In this document: one piece after another, positions 24,587 through 32,678 of the stretch
Numbering within the stretch: position 1 is the stretch's first letter
Layout of the letters: each line of letters starts with the position of its first letter
Assembly: GCF_021532615.1 (NCBI RefSeq)
Contig: NZ_JAKGAQ010000006.1
Span: forward strand, 1 to 64,000
DNA from: Octadecabacter dasysiphoniae
Lineage (GTDB): Bacteria; Pseudomonadota; Alphaproteobacteria; Rhodobacterales; Rhodobacteraceae
Reading direction: 5' to 3'
Length of the DNA stretch: 64,000 nucleotides
The notes under the pieces: model-generated
What the model saw: only the letters and a program-made list of their open reading frames with translations
Told to the model about the DNA's origin: nothing
The model's database searches: none
Position numbers and translations under genes: made by a program

Positions 24587-25828
24587 CTATCCTTCAGGTT
24601 TGTGTACTTTCAATACTTTGTCTTTCTCAGTTTGATAGGTTTCTTGCTGCCAATCAGCTGGTTTCTGTTCCAAGAACAACGTTTCAAATTTCTGGGCGTC
24701 CAAGTTCTGCCCCATAGCAAATAAGCAGTTTGCGAGAGTGGCATACACCCAGACCTGATCCGAGCGTTCTGCAAACTCTGCACTGTCCGCTACTGACAAC
24801 AGTTCTTCGACGATAGTCGTTCGTATCTTCTTAGCGGTCATGCGATCGTACAGAGCTTCGTTTTCGTCTTCTTGTAACCCTGCCCGAACCTCGATGCAGG
24901 TGGCCGCATTTTCCCCGTTATAATAGTCGCCTCTGAGTTCGAAACCCTTTTCATAGTACTGTATTGCTTGGTCCAGCGTCGCTGGATCATTGTTGTGACT
25001 CCACAGCCTCTTATAGATTGCCCCACTCAGGCCAAGGGTTTCTGGATCATTAGACTTTTCCGGTTCCAACGGCTCCAAGATCATTTGCGCGCGCATCAAG
25101 GCCAACGGTTCTGAAGGCTGCTTAGATTTGTAGGTGTGCAAAGCGGTTTGTTGTCGGAGATATGGGTTCTGAGGTCGCATCCCGAGCAGCGCCTTGAACT
25201 TCTTTGCTGCCGTCAAGTGGTCCGACGCATCCGCAGCCTCTTCAGCCTTCGTCAGAAGAGTCGAAAACTTCTCTTGAGCTTCTTCGGCGTCGACCAAAAC
25301 CTTTTCAAACTCTTCATCTGTGAAAGTCGGTTGGCGTAAGAATGGGATGTACGTGTAGACCGGACTATCCGGACGCGGGTTCTCAGAAATATCGCCAATT
25401 AGGGCTCCAAGATCGGCCTGAGCTCTCTTGGCTTCACGGCTACCTATATCTTCGCCAAGGTGCTCATACATAAATGTGGCTGTGTGATCTAAGTCGAAGT
25501 GCAGTTTCCCTTGTTTCTCCTTCATCACAATGGTTGAGAATGGGCGCAATGCGTGTCGAACGCCAAGTTCGTAAACTGCATTCACATTTCCAGTTGAAAT
25601 GTCTGCGACCACTAAGTCTGCTCGCAGAAGCATCTCGTACATTCGAACATCTATCACACCAGAGTGTAAAATCTCATTGGCCCTGATGCATCGATAACCG
25701 CTTGCCTCAACCGCAGGCTGAATTATTGCCTCGTAAGTCGCATCCAGATCAAGAAGACGGCCAGACTCATAGTCGGTCTTTTTTCCAAACCCCATCACTA
25801 CAAAGCAAATCTTCTGGGCGTCGCTCAT
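24587..25828 (-). CDS. Nucleoside-deoxyribosyltransferase-like domain fused to TPR
   Basis: 413 residues from ATG 25828 (AGGTG upstream). The N-terminal domain reads KICFVVMGFGKKTDYESGRLLDLD, then DVRMYEMLLRADLVVADISTGNVNAVYELGVRHAL, the nucleoside 2-deoxyribosyltransferase-like fold with its catalytic Glu in the YELGVRHA motif. From about residue 200, helical repeats (AADASDHLTAAKKFKALLGMRPQNPYLRQQ and later units) resemble the TPR-S / TRAFs-binding region. Related fusions occur among predicted conflict systems. The domain could cleave a nucleoside or nucleotide base, a possible parallel to the NADase TIRs beside it. Function is inferred. Confidence 0.75.
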   Translation of the reverse strand: MSDAQKICFVVMGFGKKTDYESGRLLDLDATYEAIIQPAVEASGYRCIRANEILHSGVIDVRMYEMLLRADLVVADISTGNVNAVYELGVRHALRPFSTIVMKEKQGKLHFDLDHTATFMYEHLGEDIGSREAKRAQADLGALIGDISENPRPDSPVYTYIPFLRQPTFTDEEFEKVLVDAEEAQEKFSTLLTKAEEAADASDHLTAAKKFKALLGMRPQNPYLRQQTALHTYKSKQPSEPLALMRAQMILEPLEPEKSNDPETLGLSGAIYKRLWSHNNDPATLDQAIQYYEKGFELRGDYYNGENAATCIEVRAGLQEDENEALYDRMTAKKIRTTIVEELLSVADSAEFAERSDQVWVYATLANCLFAMGQNLDAQKFETLFLEQKPADWQQETYQTEKDKVLKVHKPEG

Positions 25829-26207
25829 AACAAAAACACCTATTATTTGATTGAGTTTATCGTAAGGGTTGAGTAGTTGCCAAAGCAATCGATATGTCGG
25901 GTTCGACCGCTTCATTCGAAGGTCTGCTTTGGTGATCAGAGGAAGCCCCTGCTGCTTTGCAGCGCATTCACACTTCCCGCCCTCTGTATAAAAGAACTAG
26001 GGGACGTCGTCCCCACGCGCCTGCAACACAATTAGACCTGGCCGTGTCCTCGGCTGCGCCTGTGGGCCGCACCAATCCAGTCGAATTGTATTGCACTTGC
26101 TACCCCCAACCCTCGCCGGGAGCAGGTTTTAGAGGCAGGCGCGCTGAAGCGCTTTGCTCAAAACCAGTTTTGAAAGGGACACAATGACGCAAAACATCTC
26201 AACCCAT
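25829..26207. other. Non-coding stretch before the right transposon end
   Basis: About 380 bases between the TPR gene start and the right-end binding sites. No convincing frame. It should hold the promoter of the minus-strand array, but I see no clear -35/-10 pair. Confidence 0.5.
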
Positions 26208-26277
26208 CAAAGGCAAATCTATGTGTCGAAAAAGGAAAGAGTCTGTCGCAAAAGGCAGAACTATGTGTCGTCTCACA
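26208..26277 (-). repeat. Transposon right end with three overlapping putative TnsB sites
   Basis: Read on the minus strand from 26277: TGTGAGA, then site R1 at 26250-26270 (CGACACATAG then TTCTGCCTTTT), R2 at 26227-26248 (CGACAGACTC then TTTCCTTTTT) and R3 at 26208-26228 (CGACACATAG then ATTTGCCTTTG). R2 and R3 overlap by 2 bp. Close or overlapping sites at the end facing the attachment gene match the right end of Tn7. Confidence 0.85.
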
Positions 26278-26282
26278 GCAGG
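26278..26282. repeat. 5-bp target site duplication, right copy
   Basis: GCAGG directly outside the right terminal repeat. It matches 7281-7285 and is followed by 5 bases before the tRNA CCA end. Confidence 0.9.
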
Positions 26283-26287
26283 TTTTG

Positions 26288-26364
26288 TGGCGGACCGAGG
26301 AGGATTCGAACCCCCGACCCCCTGATTCGTAGTCAGGTACTCTATCCAGCTGAGCTATCGGTCC
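26288..26364 (-). tRNA. tRNA-Arg (anticodon ACG)
   Basis: 77 nt including an encoded CCA (26288-26290). Acceptor stem GGACCGA pairs with its partner before discriminator G. The D-loop has the AGCTCAGCTGG motif, and the anticodon stem CCTGA/TCAGG holds the loop CTACGAA with anticodon ACG. The T arm reads GGGGGTTCGAATCC. Its 3' end faces the island. It is the likely target of both the old integrase and the Tn7-like element. Confidence 0.95.
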
Positions 26365-26410
26365 ACTGCGGGCGATGTAGCTGCACCGCTACGCCATTGC
26401 AAGGGGCAAA

Positions 26411-27811
26411 CTACGCGTCTGCCTCGGAAAGTGTCAGGTCGGATTTTGGAAGGCTGATGACGAAGCGCGTCCCGGTCTCATCTGTGCGCTCCAGATCAAG
26501 GCGTCCCCCGTGACCACGGACCAGTTCGGCCGCAATCGCAAGGCCAAGACCGGACCCGCCACGTGTGGTTCCCCCCTGAAACGCCTCAAACAAATGCTCT
26601 CGGGCTTTGGCGGGCAAGCCCGGACCAGTATCTGTCAGAGCGATCGTCCATTGGCTGTCGTCTTCGGATGCAGCTATCGTTATTTCACCCGATCTACCTG
26701 TCGCGACAATGGCTTGGCGGGCGTTGCGTACAAGATTGCCGATCACACGGTAAAGCTGCTCACCATCCGCGCGCACCGAAAGCCCGGGGGGGATATCTTC
26801 GACGAAGGACACATCGTATTCCCCAACAGCCAGCCGTTCGCCTGCAACCACGTCGTCGACAATCTCGGCAACTGAAACACGGGTCAAACGCGGCGCAGGT
26901 TCATCCACGCGACCAAATGCCAGCGTGCTTTCGCACAGGTTTACGGCGCGGGTGATTGAGTTCACCAGTTTGGGCGCAAGCCGGCGCACGGTCGGATCTT
27001 CTGATGATTCAATGCGGTCGGTGAACAACACCGCCGACGTCAAAATATTGCGCAGATCATGACTGATTTTACTAACCGCCCCCCCAAGCTGCGCGAGGCG
27101 TTCTTTCTGTTTTAGGGCGCCTGTCAGTTGGGTTTGCAGACTGGCAAGTGCTTCTTCCGCTTCGCGAAGTTCGGTAATACCAGCGGTGGGCATTATGATC
27201 CGCCGAGCATCCTCTGGGGCCTTGGCGTAAGCTTGCATGTGATCAACGACACCGCGCATCGGCTTTACGATGAATCGCCGCACCGCCAGAAACAGCATAC
27301 TGGCCGTGATGATCGAAATCACAGCGGACAAAATCAGAATGCGCAGACCATAATCTATCAACGCCGCACGCAGCGGTGCTGTCGGGAGGGTGATTTCGAT
27401 CAGCAACCCGCCATCCTGAACCGGATTACCGATCACACGGATCACGCGTTCTTGTGTATCGCCAATGCGCATCAACGCATCCGTTATCAACATCCACGCC
27501 GGGGGTTCGCGCATGTCGAACGTCTTGTGAATCGGGGATGGAATCGGGGAGGACAACACCAACTGACGCACTTCGTCGCGGCGCAGAACGACGTTGTAAA
27601 CGCCCGCGTTCTCCAACAGCTCCGCTTCGAGTTCCGGCATGATCATTTCTTCGGCAAGCAATGTCAGTGACGCAATCTGCGCCCTTTCGAGCCTGTTAAG
27701 GAAATAATCTTCGCGATAACGCGCCACGGACGGCACAAAGATCAACAGTTCGGCGATCAACACGAAGATCGTCGTGAGGATCAAGAAGCGCCCTGAGAGG
27801 GTATTGAGCAT
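26411..27811 (-). CDS. Membrane sensor histidine kinase
   Basis: 466 residues. TM1 is about 8-29 and a periplasmic region of about 130 residues lies between it and TM2 (about 160-180). A HAMP-like segment is followed by the H-box KISHDLRNILTS, an N-box NLVRNARQAI, and the ATP-lid glycine boxes DTGPGLP and GGSGLGLAIA. The kinase should autophosphorylate on His and signal to a response regulator. None is encoded next to it, so it is an orphan. The stimulus is unknown. It starts 25 nt downstream of the oxidoreductase gene on the same strand. Confidence 0.88.
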   Translation of the reverse strand: MLNTLSGRFLILTTIFVLIAELLIFVPSVARYREDYFLNRLERAQIASLTLLAEEMIMPELEAELLENAGVYNVVLRRDEVRQLVLSSPIPSPIHKTFDMREPPAWMLITDALMRIGDTQERVIRVIGNPVQDGGLLIEITLPTAPLRAALIDYGLRILILSAVISIITASMLFLAVRRFIVKPMRGVVDHMQAYAKAPEDARRIIMPTAGITELREAEEALASLQTQLTGALKQKERLAQLGGAVSKISHDLRNILTSAVLFTDRIESSEDPTVRRLAPKLVNSITRAVNLCESTLAFGRVDEPAPRLTRVSVAEIVDDVVAGERLAVGEYDVSFVEDIPPGLSVRADGEQLYRVIGNLVRNARQAIVATGRSGEITIAASEDDSQWTIALTDTGPGLPAKAREHLFEAFQGGTTRGGSGLGLAIAAELVRGHGGRLDLERTDETGTRFVISLPKSDLTLSEADA

Positions 27812-27836
27812 TGTGCCGTCCGTTCTGTTTTACGTC

Positions 27837-29255
27837 TTATGGCAGCCAGCGTTGAACAAATCCAACAATCGCTTTGACCTTGCTGGACTCAAACAACCTA
27901 GGGGTAAAATAGGCACCCGCGGCGCGTTTGTTAATCTCAGATACGGTTGGATAAGGCAGAACAGTTGCAGCGATCTGCGACATTTTCATTTTATTCGCGA
28001 TGGCCATGGCCCACATGCCGATCAATTCACCTGCCATAGCCCCTGCGATAGACGCGCCAACGGGTTTCCCTTTGACGATCATCACCTTGATTAAACCGGT
28101 GGTTTTACCCTCAGCGATTGCCCGATCATTTTCATGATAGGGGAAACGCACAACCTCAAGCTGGCCGCCGAATTTGGCTTGGGCTTGGGCTTCTGTCAGG
28201 CCGACTTGCGCCAATTCGGGGTCCGTGTAGGTCGCCCACGGGATGTGGTCTGTGCGCTGTTTGGATGGCAGGCCGAACAGCATGGACCTGATCACAACAC
28301 CCGCATGATAACCCGCTACGTGGGTGAATTGCAGACCACCTGCGGCATCGCCCACGGCATAAACTTTTTTGTTGGTGACAGACCGCAGGTTGGTGCCGAC
28401 CTCAACACCGCCACGGCCCCATTTGACGCCTGCAGCATCCAGATCAAGCTTTTCAACGTTCACCTTGCGCCCAACGGCCATCAACAGGTGCGACCCTGTG
28501 AAATCGCCTTTTGGCGTATGAACGGTGACTTTGCCGTCTTTGCCTGTAACTTTTTCGGCCTGCGCTTCTTCGATAATTTCAACACCTTCGGCCCGCAGTT
28601 TATCAAGGACCACGGCAGCCATTTCCGGGTCGTCTTTGCCCATGGCCTTCGCGCCTTCGATCACAGTGACTTTGGACCCGAGCCGCAAATGCGCCTGTGC
28701 CATTTCCATGCCGATAGGTCCGCCGCCGACGACGATCAGATGATCGGGGCGTTCGCGCAAATCAAAGATATTTTCGTTCGTATAGACATCCACATCGTCC
28801 AGACCGGGGATCGGCGGTACAAACGGGCCAGACCCCGTGGCAACGATGAAACGGCGGGCCTCAATAATTGTATCGCCTGCCTGCACTTCGGTTTTAGAAA
28901 TGAACTTGCCAAACTCACGGATCACATTGACGCCAAAACCCTCAAACCGTTCTTGGCTGTCTACAGGTTCAATCGTTTCGATCACTTTGCGCACGTGGTC
29001 TTTGGCGGCTGCGTAATCGACCTTGGGTTTCACAGCTGTCACACCAAGGTCACCGGTATTGGCCATCGCATAGGCCTGCTTGCCCGCGGCGATCAGCGCC
29101 TTTGACGGTACGCACCCATAGTTTAGGCAGTCACCGCCCATTTTGTGGCCTTCAAGCAGGACCACAGAAGCCCCCATTTGGGATGCACCGGCGGCGATGG
29201 ACAATCCGCCAGAACCGGCGCCAATGATACAAACGTCTGTTTTAATACGGTTCAT
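27837..29255 (-). CDS. Pyridine nucleotide-disulfide oxidoreductase (LPD/mercuric-reductase-like)
   Basis: 472 residues. N-terminal FAD-binding motif CIIGAGSGGLSIAAGA, redox-active pair in GGDCLNYGCVPSK (Cys about 43 and 48), second nucleotide-binding motif VVGGGPIGMEMA, and a dimerisation domain with the HSHPT-like region replaced by VLPYPTVSE. It therefore lacks the usual catalytic His-Glu pair of lipoamide dehydrogenase, and the true electron acceptor is uncertain. It lies 3 nt after the TVP38-type gene, a frequent pairing in proteobacteria as far as I know. Confidence 0.85.
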   Translation of the reverse strand: MNRIKTDVCIIGAGSGGLSIAAGASQMGASVVLLEGHKMGGDCLNYGCVPSKALIAAGKQAYAMANTGDLGVTAVKPKVDYAAAKDHVRKVIETIEPVDSQERFEGFGVNVIREFGKFISKTEVQAGDTIIEARRFIVATGSGPFVPPIPGLDDVDVYTNENIFDLRERPDHLIVVGGGPIGMEMAQAHLRLGSKVTVIEGAKAMGKDDPEMAAVVLDKLRAEGVEIIEEAQAEKVTGKDGKVTVHTPKGDFTGSHLLMAVGRKVNVEKLDLDAAGVKWGRGGVEVGTNLRSVTNKKVYAVGDAAGGLQFTHVAGYHAGVVIRSMLFGLPSKQRTDHIPWATYTDPELAQVGLTEAQAQAKFGGQLEVVRFPYHENDRAIAEGKTTGLIKVMIVKGKPVGASIAGAMAGELIGMWAMAIANKMKMSQIAATVLPYPTVSEINKRAAGAYFTPRLFESSKVKAIVGFVQRWLP

Positions 29256-29258
29256 GAT

Positions 29259-29993
29259 TTACAGGCCCTTTTTGCCGCGAACGGTCTTGATGATGATAGG
29301 AAGAACAGCGAGCACACACAGGCCGATAATCGGGAACAGGATGTGGGGTTCGAAGATGATGCCAAGGTTCGGCGTTTCACCGGCGGCAAACACTTCGCCC
29401 AGCCCAGCGCCCACTGATGTATAGACGAGTGATCCGGGGATGATGCCAACAAAGGTCGAAATCACAAAGCGGCGCAACGGAACCTCAAGAAATGCGGGGA
29501 TCAGATTGGCAAGGAAGAACGGAACAGCTGGCACCAGACGGATCAGGAACAACATGGACCACTGATTTTCATCAATGCCGTCTTTGATCTTTTTGACGAT
29601 ACCGTCGGACCCTTCAAGTTTTGCGCCTAGTTTCTCTCCGAAACCCCAACGGGCGGCCAGAAAGATTGCCGTCGCCCCGATTGTGGCGCCAGTGACGTTG
29701 AACAAAAAGCCGGGAAACGTTGAGAACAGGAAGCCGCCTGTTAGCGTCAAGATCAAAGCACCCGGAAGGCTGAACGCCACGGCGACTGTATAAATGGCAA
29801 TAAACACCAAGACAGTAAGAAGGTAGTTAGCGTCGCGAAATTCAATCAGGCTTTCGCGGTTTTCTGCCAGCGCGTCAAACGTCAGGTAATCACGCAGGAA
29901 ATACGCGCCCAGCACCGCCACTGTTCCAATCACGATGATAGGCAGGCGTTTTATAATGGCGTTTTGTTCGGGGGTGTCGGTCATATCGGTCAC
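29259..29993 (-). CDS. TVP38/TMEM64 family membrane protein
   Basis: 244 residues, about six hydrophobic segments (starting KRLPIIVIGTVAVLGAYFL). The VTT/SNARE-associated core motif is seen as GALILTLTGGFLF, a glycine-rich TGATIGATAIFLAARWGFG and RLVPAVPFFLANLIPAF. This family (DedA superfamily) is linked to lipid scramblase or flippase activity. The next gene, an oxidoreductase, begins 3 nt after its stop, so they form one transcription unit. An alternative start lies three codons downstream. Confidence 0.88.
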   Translation of the reverse strand: MTDMTDTPEQNAIIKRLPIIVIGTVAVLGAYFLRDYLTFDALAENRESLIEFRDANYLLTVLVFIAIYTVAVAFSLPGALILTLTGGFLFSTFPGFLFNVTGATIGATAIFLAARWGFGEKLGAKLEGSDGIVKKIKDGIDENQWSMLFLIRLVPAVPFFLANLIPAFLEVPLRRFVISTFVGIIPGSLVYTSVGAGLGEVFAAGETPNLGIIFEPHILFPIIGLCVLAVLPIIIKTVRGKKGL

Positions 29994-30191
29994 GTCTCTG
30001 ATCCTTAGGGTGTGTCTTGTTGCACCCTAGATGGACGAGCCGACCCATTCTGGGTAGTGCTGCACCTGTTTCATCACGCCCCATTGATACCAAGGCGCGA
30101 TTTTACAGGGATTTGTTGCAGATCGCGTGAAGACTGTAACATTTGGCGTTCGGGATTCTGCCATTGTTGCAGAAATTCGCCCTACAGCGCG

Positions 30192-30220
30192 TTGACACAT
30201 ACCGATCCCCCTCCTATTAG
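30192..30220 (+). promoter_or_regulatory. Sigma-70-type promoter of rpmH-rnpA-yidD
   Basis: A perfect -35 (TTGACA, 30192-30197), a 17-bp spacer and -10 TATTAG (30215-30220). The expected transcript start is near 30227, about 60 nt before the rpmH ATG. The 294 bp upstream of rpmH otherwise hold no gene. Confidence 0.75.
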
Positions 30221-30287
30221 CTGGGCTTCGAGATCAAACAGGGCTCGAATCCTAATCATGGGTTCGCCCACAGACCGGAGAGACGCA

Positions 30288-30422
30288 ATGAAGCGTACAT
30301 TTCAGCCTTCCAACCGCGTTCGCAAGAACCGCCACGGTTTCCGCGCACGTATGGCCACCAAAGCTGGCCGTAAGATCCTGAACGCACGTCGTGCGAAGGG
30401 TCGCTCCGAACTCAGCGCATAA
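30288..30422 (+). CDS. rpmH: 50S ribosomal protein L34
   Basis: 44 residues, [20 protein letters not shown] onwards: a full-length, highly basic L34 typical of bacteria. The first gene of the conserved rpmH-rnpA-yidD block. The start at 30288 follows CGGAGAGA. Confidence 0.98.
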   Translation: MKRTFQPSNRVRKNRHGFRARMATKAGRKILNARRAKGRSELSA

Positions 30423-30439
30423 GTGCGTATCGAAGTCTT

Positions 30440-30829
30440 ATGACTTCGGTTGAGGAAAATAACGAAACCGCCACGGGTCAGCCTGCGGCGGTTTTTGCTC
30501 GTCTTGTGGTTATGAAAACCCGTGCAGATTTTGTGAACGCGTCAAAGGCGCGATATCAGACCGCACCCAGCCTGACCGTGCAAATGCGCAATCGCGATGA
30601 CGGCAATGCGATGGTGCGTGTCGGGTTTACCTGTTCCAAGAAGGTCGGCAATGCCGTGGCGCGCAATCGGGCCAAACGCCGCCTGCGCGAAGTGGCGCGG
30701 CTGGATCTGCCAAAGCTTGCCAAGCCGGGGCATGATTACGTGCTGATCGGCAAGAAGGACGCAACAGCCAACCGGGACTTCGAAGACATGCGCGTGGATT
30801 TCGCAAAAGCGCTGGGAAAACTGGGATGA
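30440..30829 (+). CDS. rnpA: Ribonuclease P protein component
   Basis: 129 residues. The signature [24 protein letters not shown] is the RNase P protein RNA-binding box. The protein helps the RNase P RNA mature tRNA 5' ends. It sits 17 nt after rpmH and overlaps yidD by 4 nt. The N-terminal 25 residues are an extension; a start at MKTRADFV is possible. Confidence 0.95.
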   Translation: MTSVEENNETATGQPAAVFARLVVMKTRADFVNASKARYQTAPSLTVQMRNRDDGNAMVRVGFTCSKKVGNAVARNRAKRRLREVARLDLPKLAKPGHDYVLIGKKDATANRDFEDMRVDFAKALGKLG

Positions 30830-31047
30830 CACCGCTGGCATACATCATATCCCTGCCTTTCCGGTTCTACCGCGTGGCCTTGTCGCCATTGGTCGGGCGC
30901 AACTGCCGCTACCACCCCACATGCAGCGCCTACGCCATGGAGGCCTTGCGCAAACACGGGGGCATCAAGGGCACATATCTAACAGTTCGCCGCGTGATCC
31001 GATGCAACCCTTGGGGCGGATCGGGCGTCGACAACGTGCCAGACTAG
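30826..31047 (+). CDS. yidD: Membrane protein insertion efficiency factor YidD
   Basis: 73 residues with the conserved [15 protein letters not shown] segment and [12 protein letters not shown], including the three conserved cysteines. A small membrane-associated protein that assists YidC-dependent insertion. The start overlaps rnpA (ATGA). Its 3' end overlaps the convergent hydrolase gene by 4 nt. Confidence 0.95.
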   Translation: MTPLAYIISLPFRFYRVALSPLVGRNCRYHPTCSAYAMEALRKHGGIKGTYLTVRRVIRCNPWGGSGVDNVPD

Positions 31048-31961
31048 GCCTTGTTGATATTCCAGCCACTAGCGCTGCCGTTGCGTGTTGGCATTGCGCC
31101 GGCGTCTTGCCCGCCAAGGGTGATCGCAGCGTCCCGCAACACAATGTCGTCGTGCAAATACCAATTGTGGCTCAGCCTCAATTCCTGATTTGGGTGCTGT
31201 TTGTTGAATCGTTCAGCCATGCTGACATCCACAAAACGATCCGGTGCGTTTGCTTTCAGCCCATGGCGCCCACTGCGTTTGCTGCCCCCGTACATGACCT
31301 GCCCGCCGACATCGAGGATATCATCATCAGTTGAATGGTAGTGCGTCACACGTTGGCATCGACGATTGATTGATTTTCCGAACCAGTCGTCATCCACCAA
31401 TGACACTTGGTCCACGTCTGCCGCACCCATGATGATTTGCCCGAAGGGAACTGAATTGCCCAGCCAGCTTTCGGCGTGGCGAATGCCCAAGGTTGTCAAA
31501 TAGCACCCCATAGAATGGGCCATGATATGCACATTGATCCCCGGCGCATCGAACAGAAACTTAAGGTCCTTGATCAGCGTGTCGTCCATGGCGTTGGCGG
31601 TGTCTTTGTCTTTTTTGTACATCCGCTGAAGACCAAACAGGCGGTTGAACAACCCGCGCAACCCGTTTTCAGAACTGGTCGGCCAGTCATAGGAAATAAC
31701 CGTGCCCTGAAAACCCTGCCCCGTCACCGTTGCCTTGATCTTTTTGGTGGTGGCCAGCGCAATGCTGCGGCTGGTGTTGAACCCGTGCACCCAGATCAAA
31801 ACATCGCCGGACGTGGATTGCCCCCGGATATCGTCCAGAAACTGGGCCTGTGTTACGGTGTCCGCAACCTGCCCTCCTCTCCAGATAAGATGATTGGGGG
31901 CGGGGGATATTGTTCCCACCTGCCACCAGGATGTACGCCTTGAAATAAAATGAACCATCAT
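31044..31961 (-). CDS. Alpha/beta hydrolase (DUF900 family)
   Basis: 305 residues. The DUF900-type hydrolase pattern is visible: [12 protein letters not shown] (oxyanion region), VISYDWPTS, and the nucleophile elbow [10 protein letters not shown] with the catalytic Ser. A later Asp (ADVDQVS) and a His (RHGLKANA or DRF region) complete the triad. No signal peptide seen. Substrate unknown. Convergent with yidD. Confidence 0.8.
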   Translation of the reverse strand: MMVHFISRRTSWWQVGTISPAPNHLIWRGGQVADTVTQAQFLDDIRGQSTSGDVLIWVHGFNTSRSIALATTKKIKATVTGQGFQGTVISYDWPTSSENGLRGLFNRLFGLQRMYKKDKDTANAMDDTLIKDLKFLFDAPGINVHIMAHSMGCYLTTLGIRHAESWLGNSVPFGQIIMGAADVDQVSLVDDDWFGKSINRRCQRVTHYHSTDDDILDVGGQVMYGGSKRSGRHGLKANAPDRFVDVSMAERFNKQHPNQELRLSHNWYLHDDIVLRDAAITLGGQDAGAMPTRNGSASGWNINKA

Positions 31962-32034
31962 TGTTCCCCAATATTGGGGAGCCGTAGCACAGTTTCAGGT
32001 TTTCTTGCAGTCAGGATAACCCGACGCGCCAATC

Positions 32035-32583
32035 CTATTGTTTCTCAAACGAGATCACGACCTGACCGATATCGAACCCGAACCGTTTGACATACGCGAT
32101 ATTCAGCAGCCGATCATCAGATTGCAGCCACATCCAATCATCGAACTGGACGCGCAGGGTTTCGGTGGGGCCGTCCGCGCTGGGCACGGGCAGATCAATT
32201 TCATAGCGCCAATTAAACCTGTCCCCCTGTTCTTGCCCAAACGCCGTAGCAATGACACCCGGGGCCGTGCCCTCCCAAGTTTGGTTTTCAGTGATCGGGC
32301 CAGTTTTGCGCAACGTCCAAATCCTCTGCTCGGTTGATCCGTCTTCATATACGAAATCTTCAACCAAACGCAGACGTTCACCATCCCAAACACCATCAAG
32401 CGTCACCACGAATGACCGGCGTACGGTCCCCAGAATGTCTTGAAATTGCCCGTAGGCGATCTGTTCACCTTCGAAATAATGCTCAAGGTCCAGTTGTCTG
32501 TCGGACAGGGCCGGATCATTGAACGACGGCTTGCCCGTGCAGGCAGACAAAGCGATTAGGGCGGTGAGTGCTAAATACTTCAT
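32035..32583 (-). CDS. DUF3833-family lipoprotein
   Basis: 182 residues. A short signal peptide ends in the lipobox LSAC (Cys 15), so it is a lipoprotein. The core (LEHYFEGEQIAYGQFQDILGTVRRSF) matches DUF3833 as I know it. Function unknown. The start codon lies inside a 17-bp tandem duplication (32570-32603) that also creates an upstream 6-codon reading frame. Confidence 0.82.
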   Translation of the reverse strand: MKYLALTALIALSACTGKPSFNDPALSDRQLDLEHYFEGEQIAYGQFQDILGTVRRSFVVTLDGVWDGERLRLVEDFVYEDGSTEQRIWTLRKTGPITENQTWEGTAPGVIATAFGQEQGDRFNWRYEIDLPVPSADGPTETLRVQFDDWMWLQSDDRLLNIAYVKRFGFDIGQVVISFEKQ

Positions 32584-32603
32584 GATGCTAAATACTTCAT
32601 GAT
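32570..32603. repeat. 17-bp tandem duplication over the DUF3833 start
   Basis: The unit GCTAAATACTTCATGAT occurs twice without a gap. Each copy has an ATG on the minus strand. The upstream one (32600) opens a six-codon frame MKYLAS whose TGA overlaps the true ATG at 32583, so the duplication built a translationally coupled mini-leader. Confidence 0.85.
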
Positions 32604-32678
32604 ATTGATACGCGGAGTGCGTATTTTTGGATGAAACCTGTTCTTGTTTGGCGCCACACTGCGGGATACATCACCGCC

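Larger units (their letters stand above)
7286..26277. mobile_element. Complete Tn7-like transposon inserted beside tRNA-Arg(ACG)
   Basis: The element is 18,992 bp. Left end: TGTGGGGCGACACATAG at 7286-7302. Right end, read on the minus strand from 26277: TGTGAGACGACACATAG, with two differences in 17. The flanking 5-mers are identical (GCAGG at 7281-7285 and 26278-26282), a perfect 5-bp target duplication of the size made by Tn7-family transposases. Each end has three copies of a motif CGACNCATAG-N(4-6)-CCTTT: spaced on the left, overlapping on the right, the asymmetry seen in Tn7. Inside are TnsA-, TnsB-, TnsC- and TniQ-like genes, a serine recombinase with two ParB-like genes, and a TIR-rich cargo. 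The perfect duplication implies a fairly recent simple insertion. Confidence 0.93.

Noticed and set aside
25957..26187. 76-residue plus-strand frame before the right end
   Set aside because: Arg/Pro-rich with no motif. It runs into the non-coding right end of the transposon.
7281..26282. CRISPR-associated transposon (CAST)
   Set aside because: Tn7-like genes are present, but no cas gene and no regularly spaced repeat array occurs in the element. The short repeats at the ends are TnsB-like sites, not CRISPR repeats.
26288..26364. tRNA 3' end duplicated at the left side of the island (att repeat)
   Set aside because: I looked for the tRNA 3' half in 4165-7280 and did not find it. The far junction of the older island may lie elsewhere or be lost.
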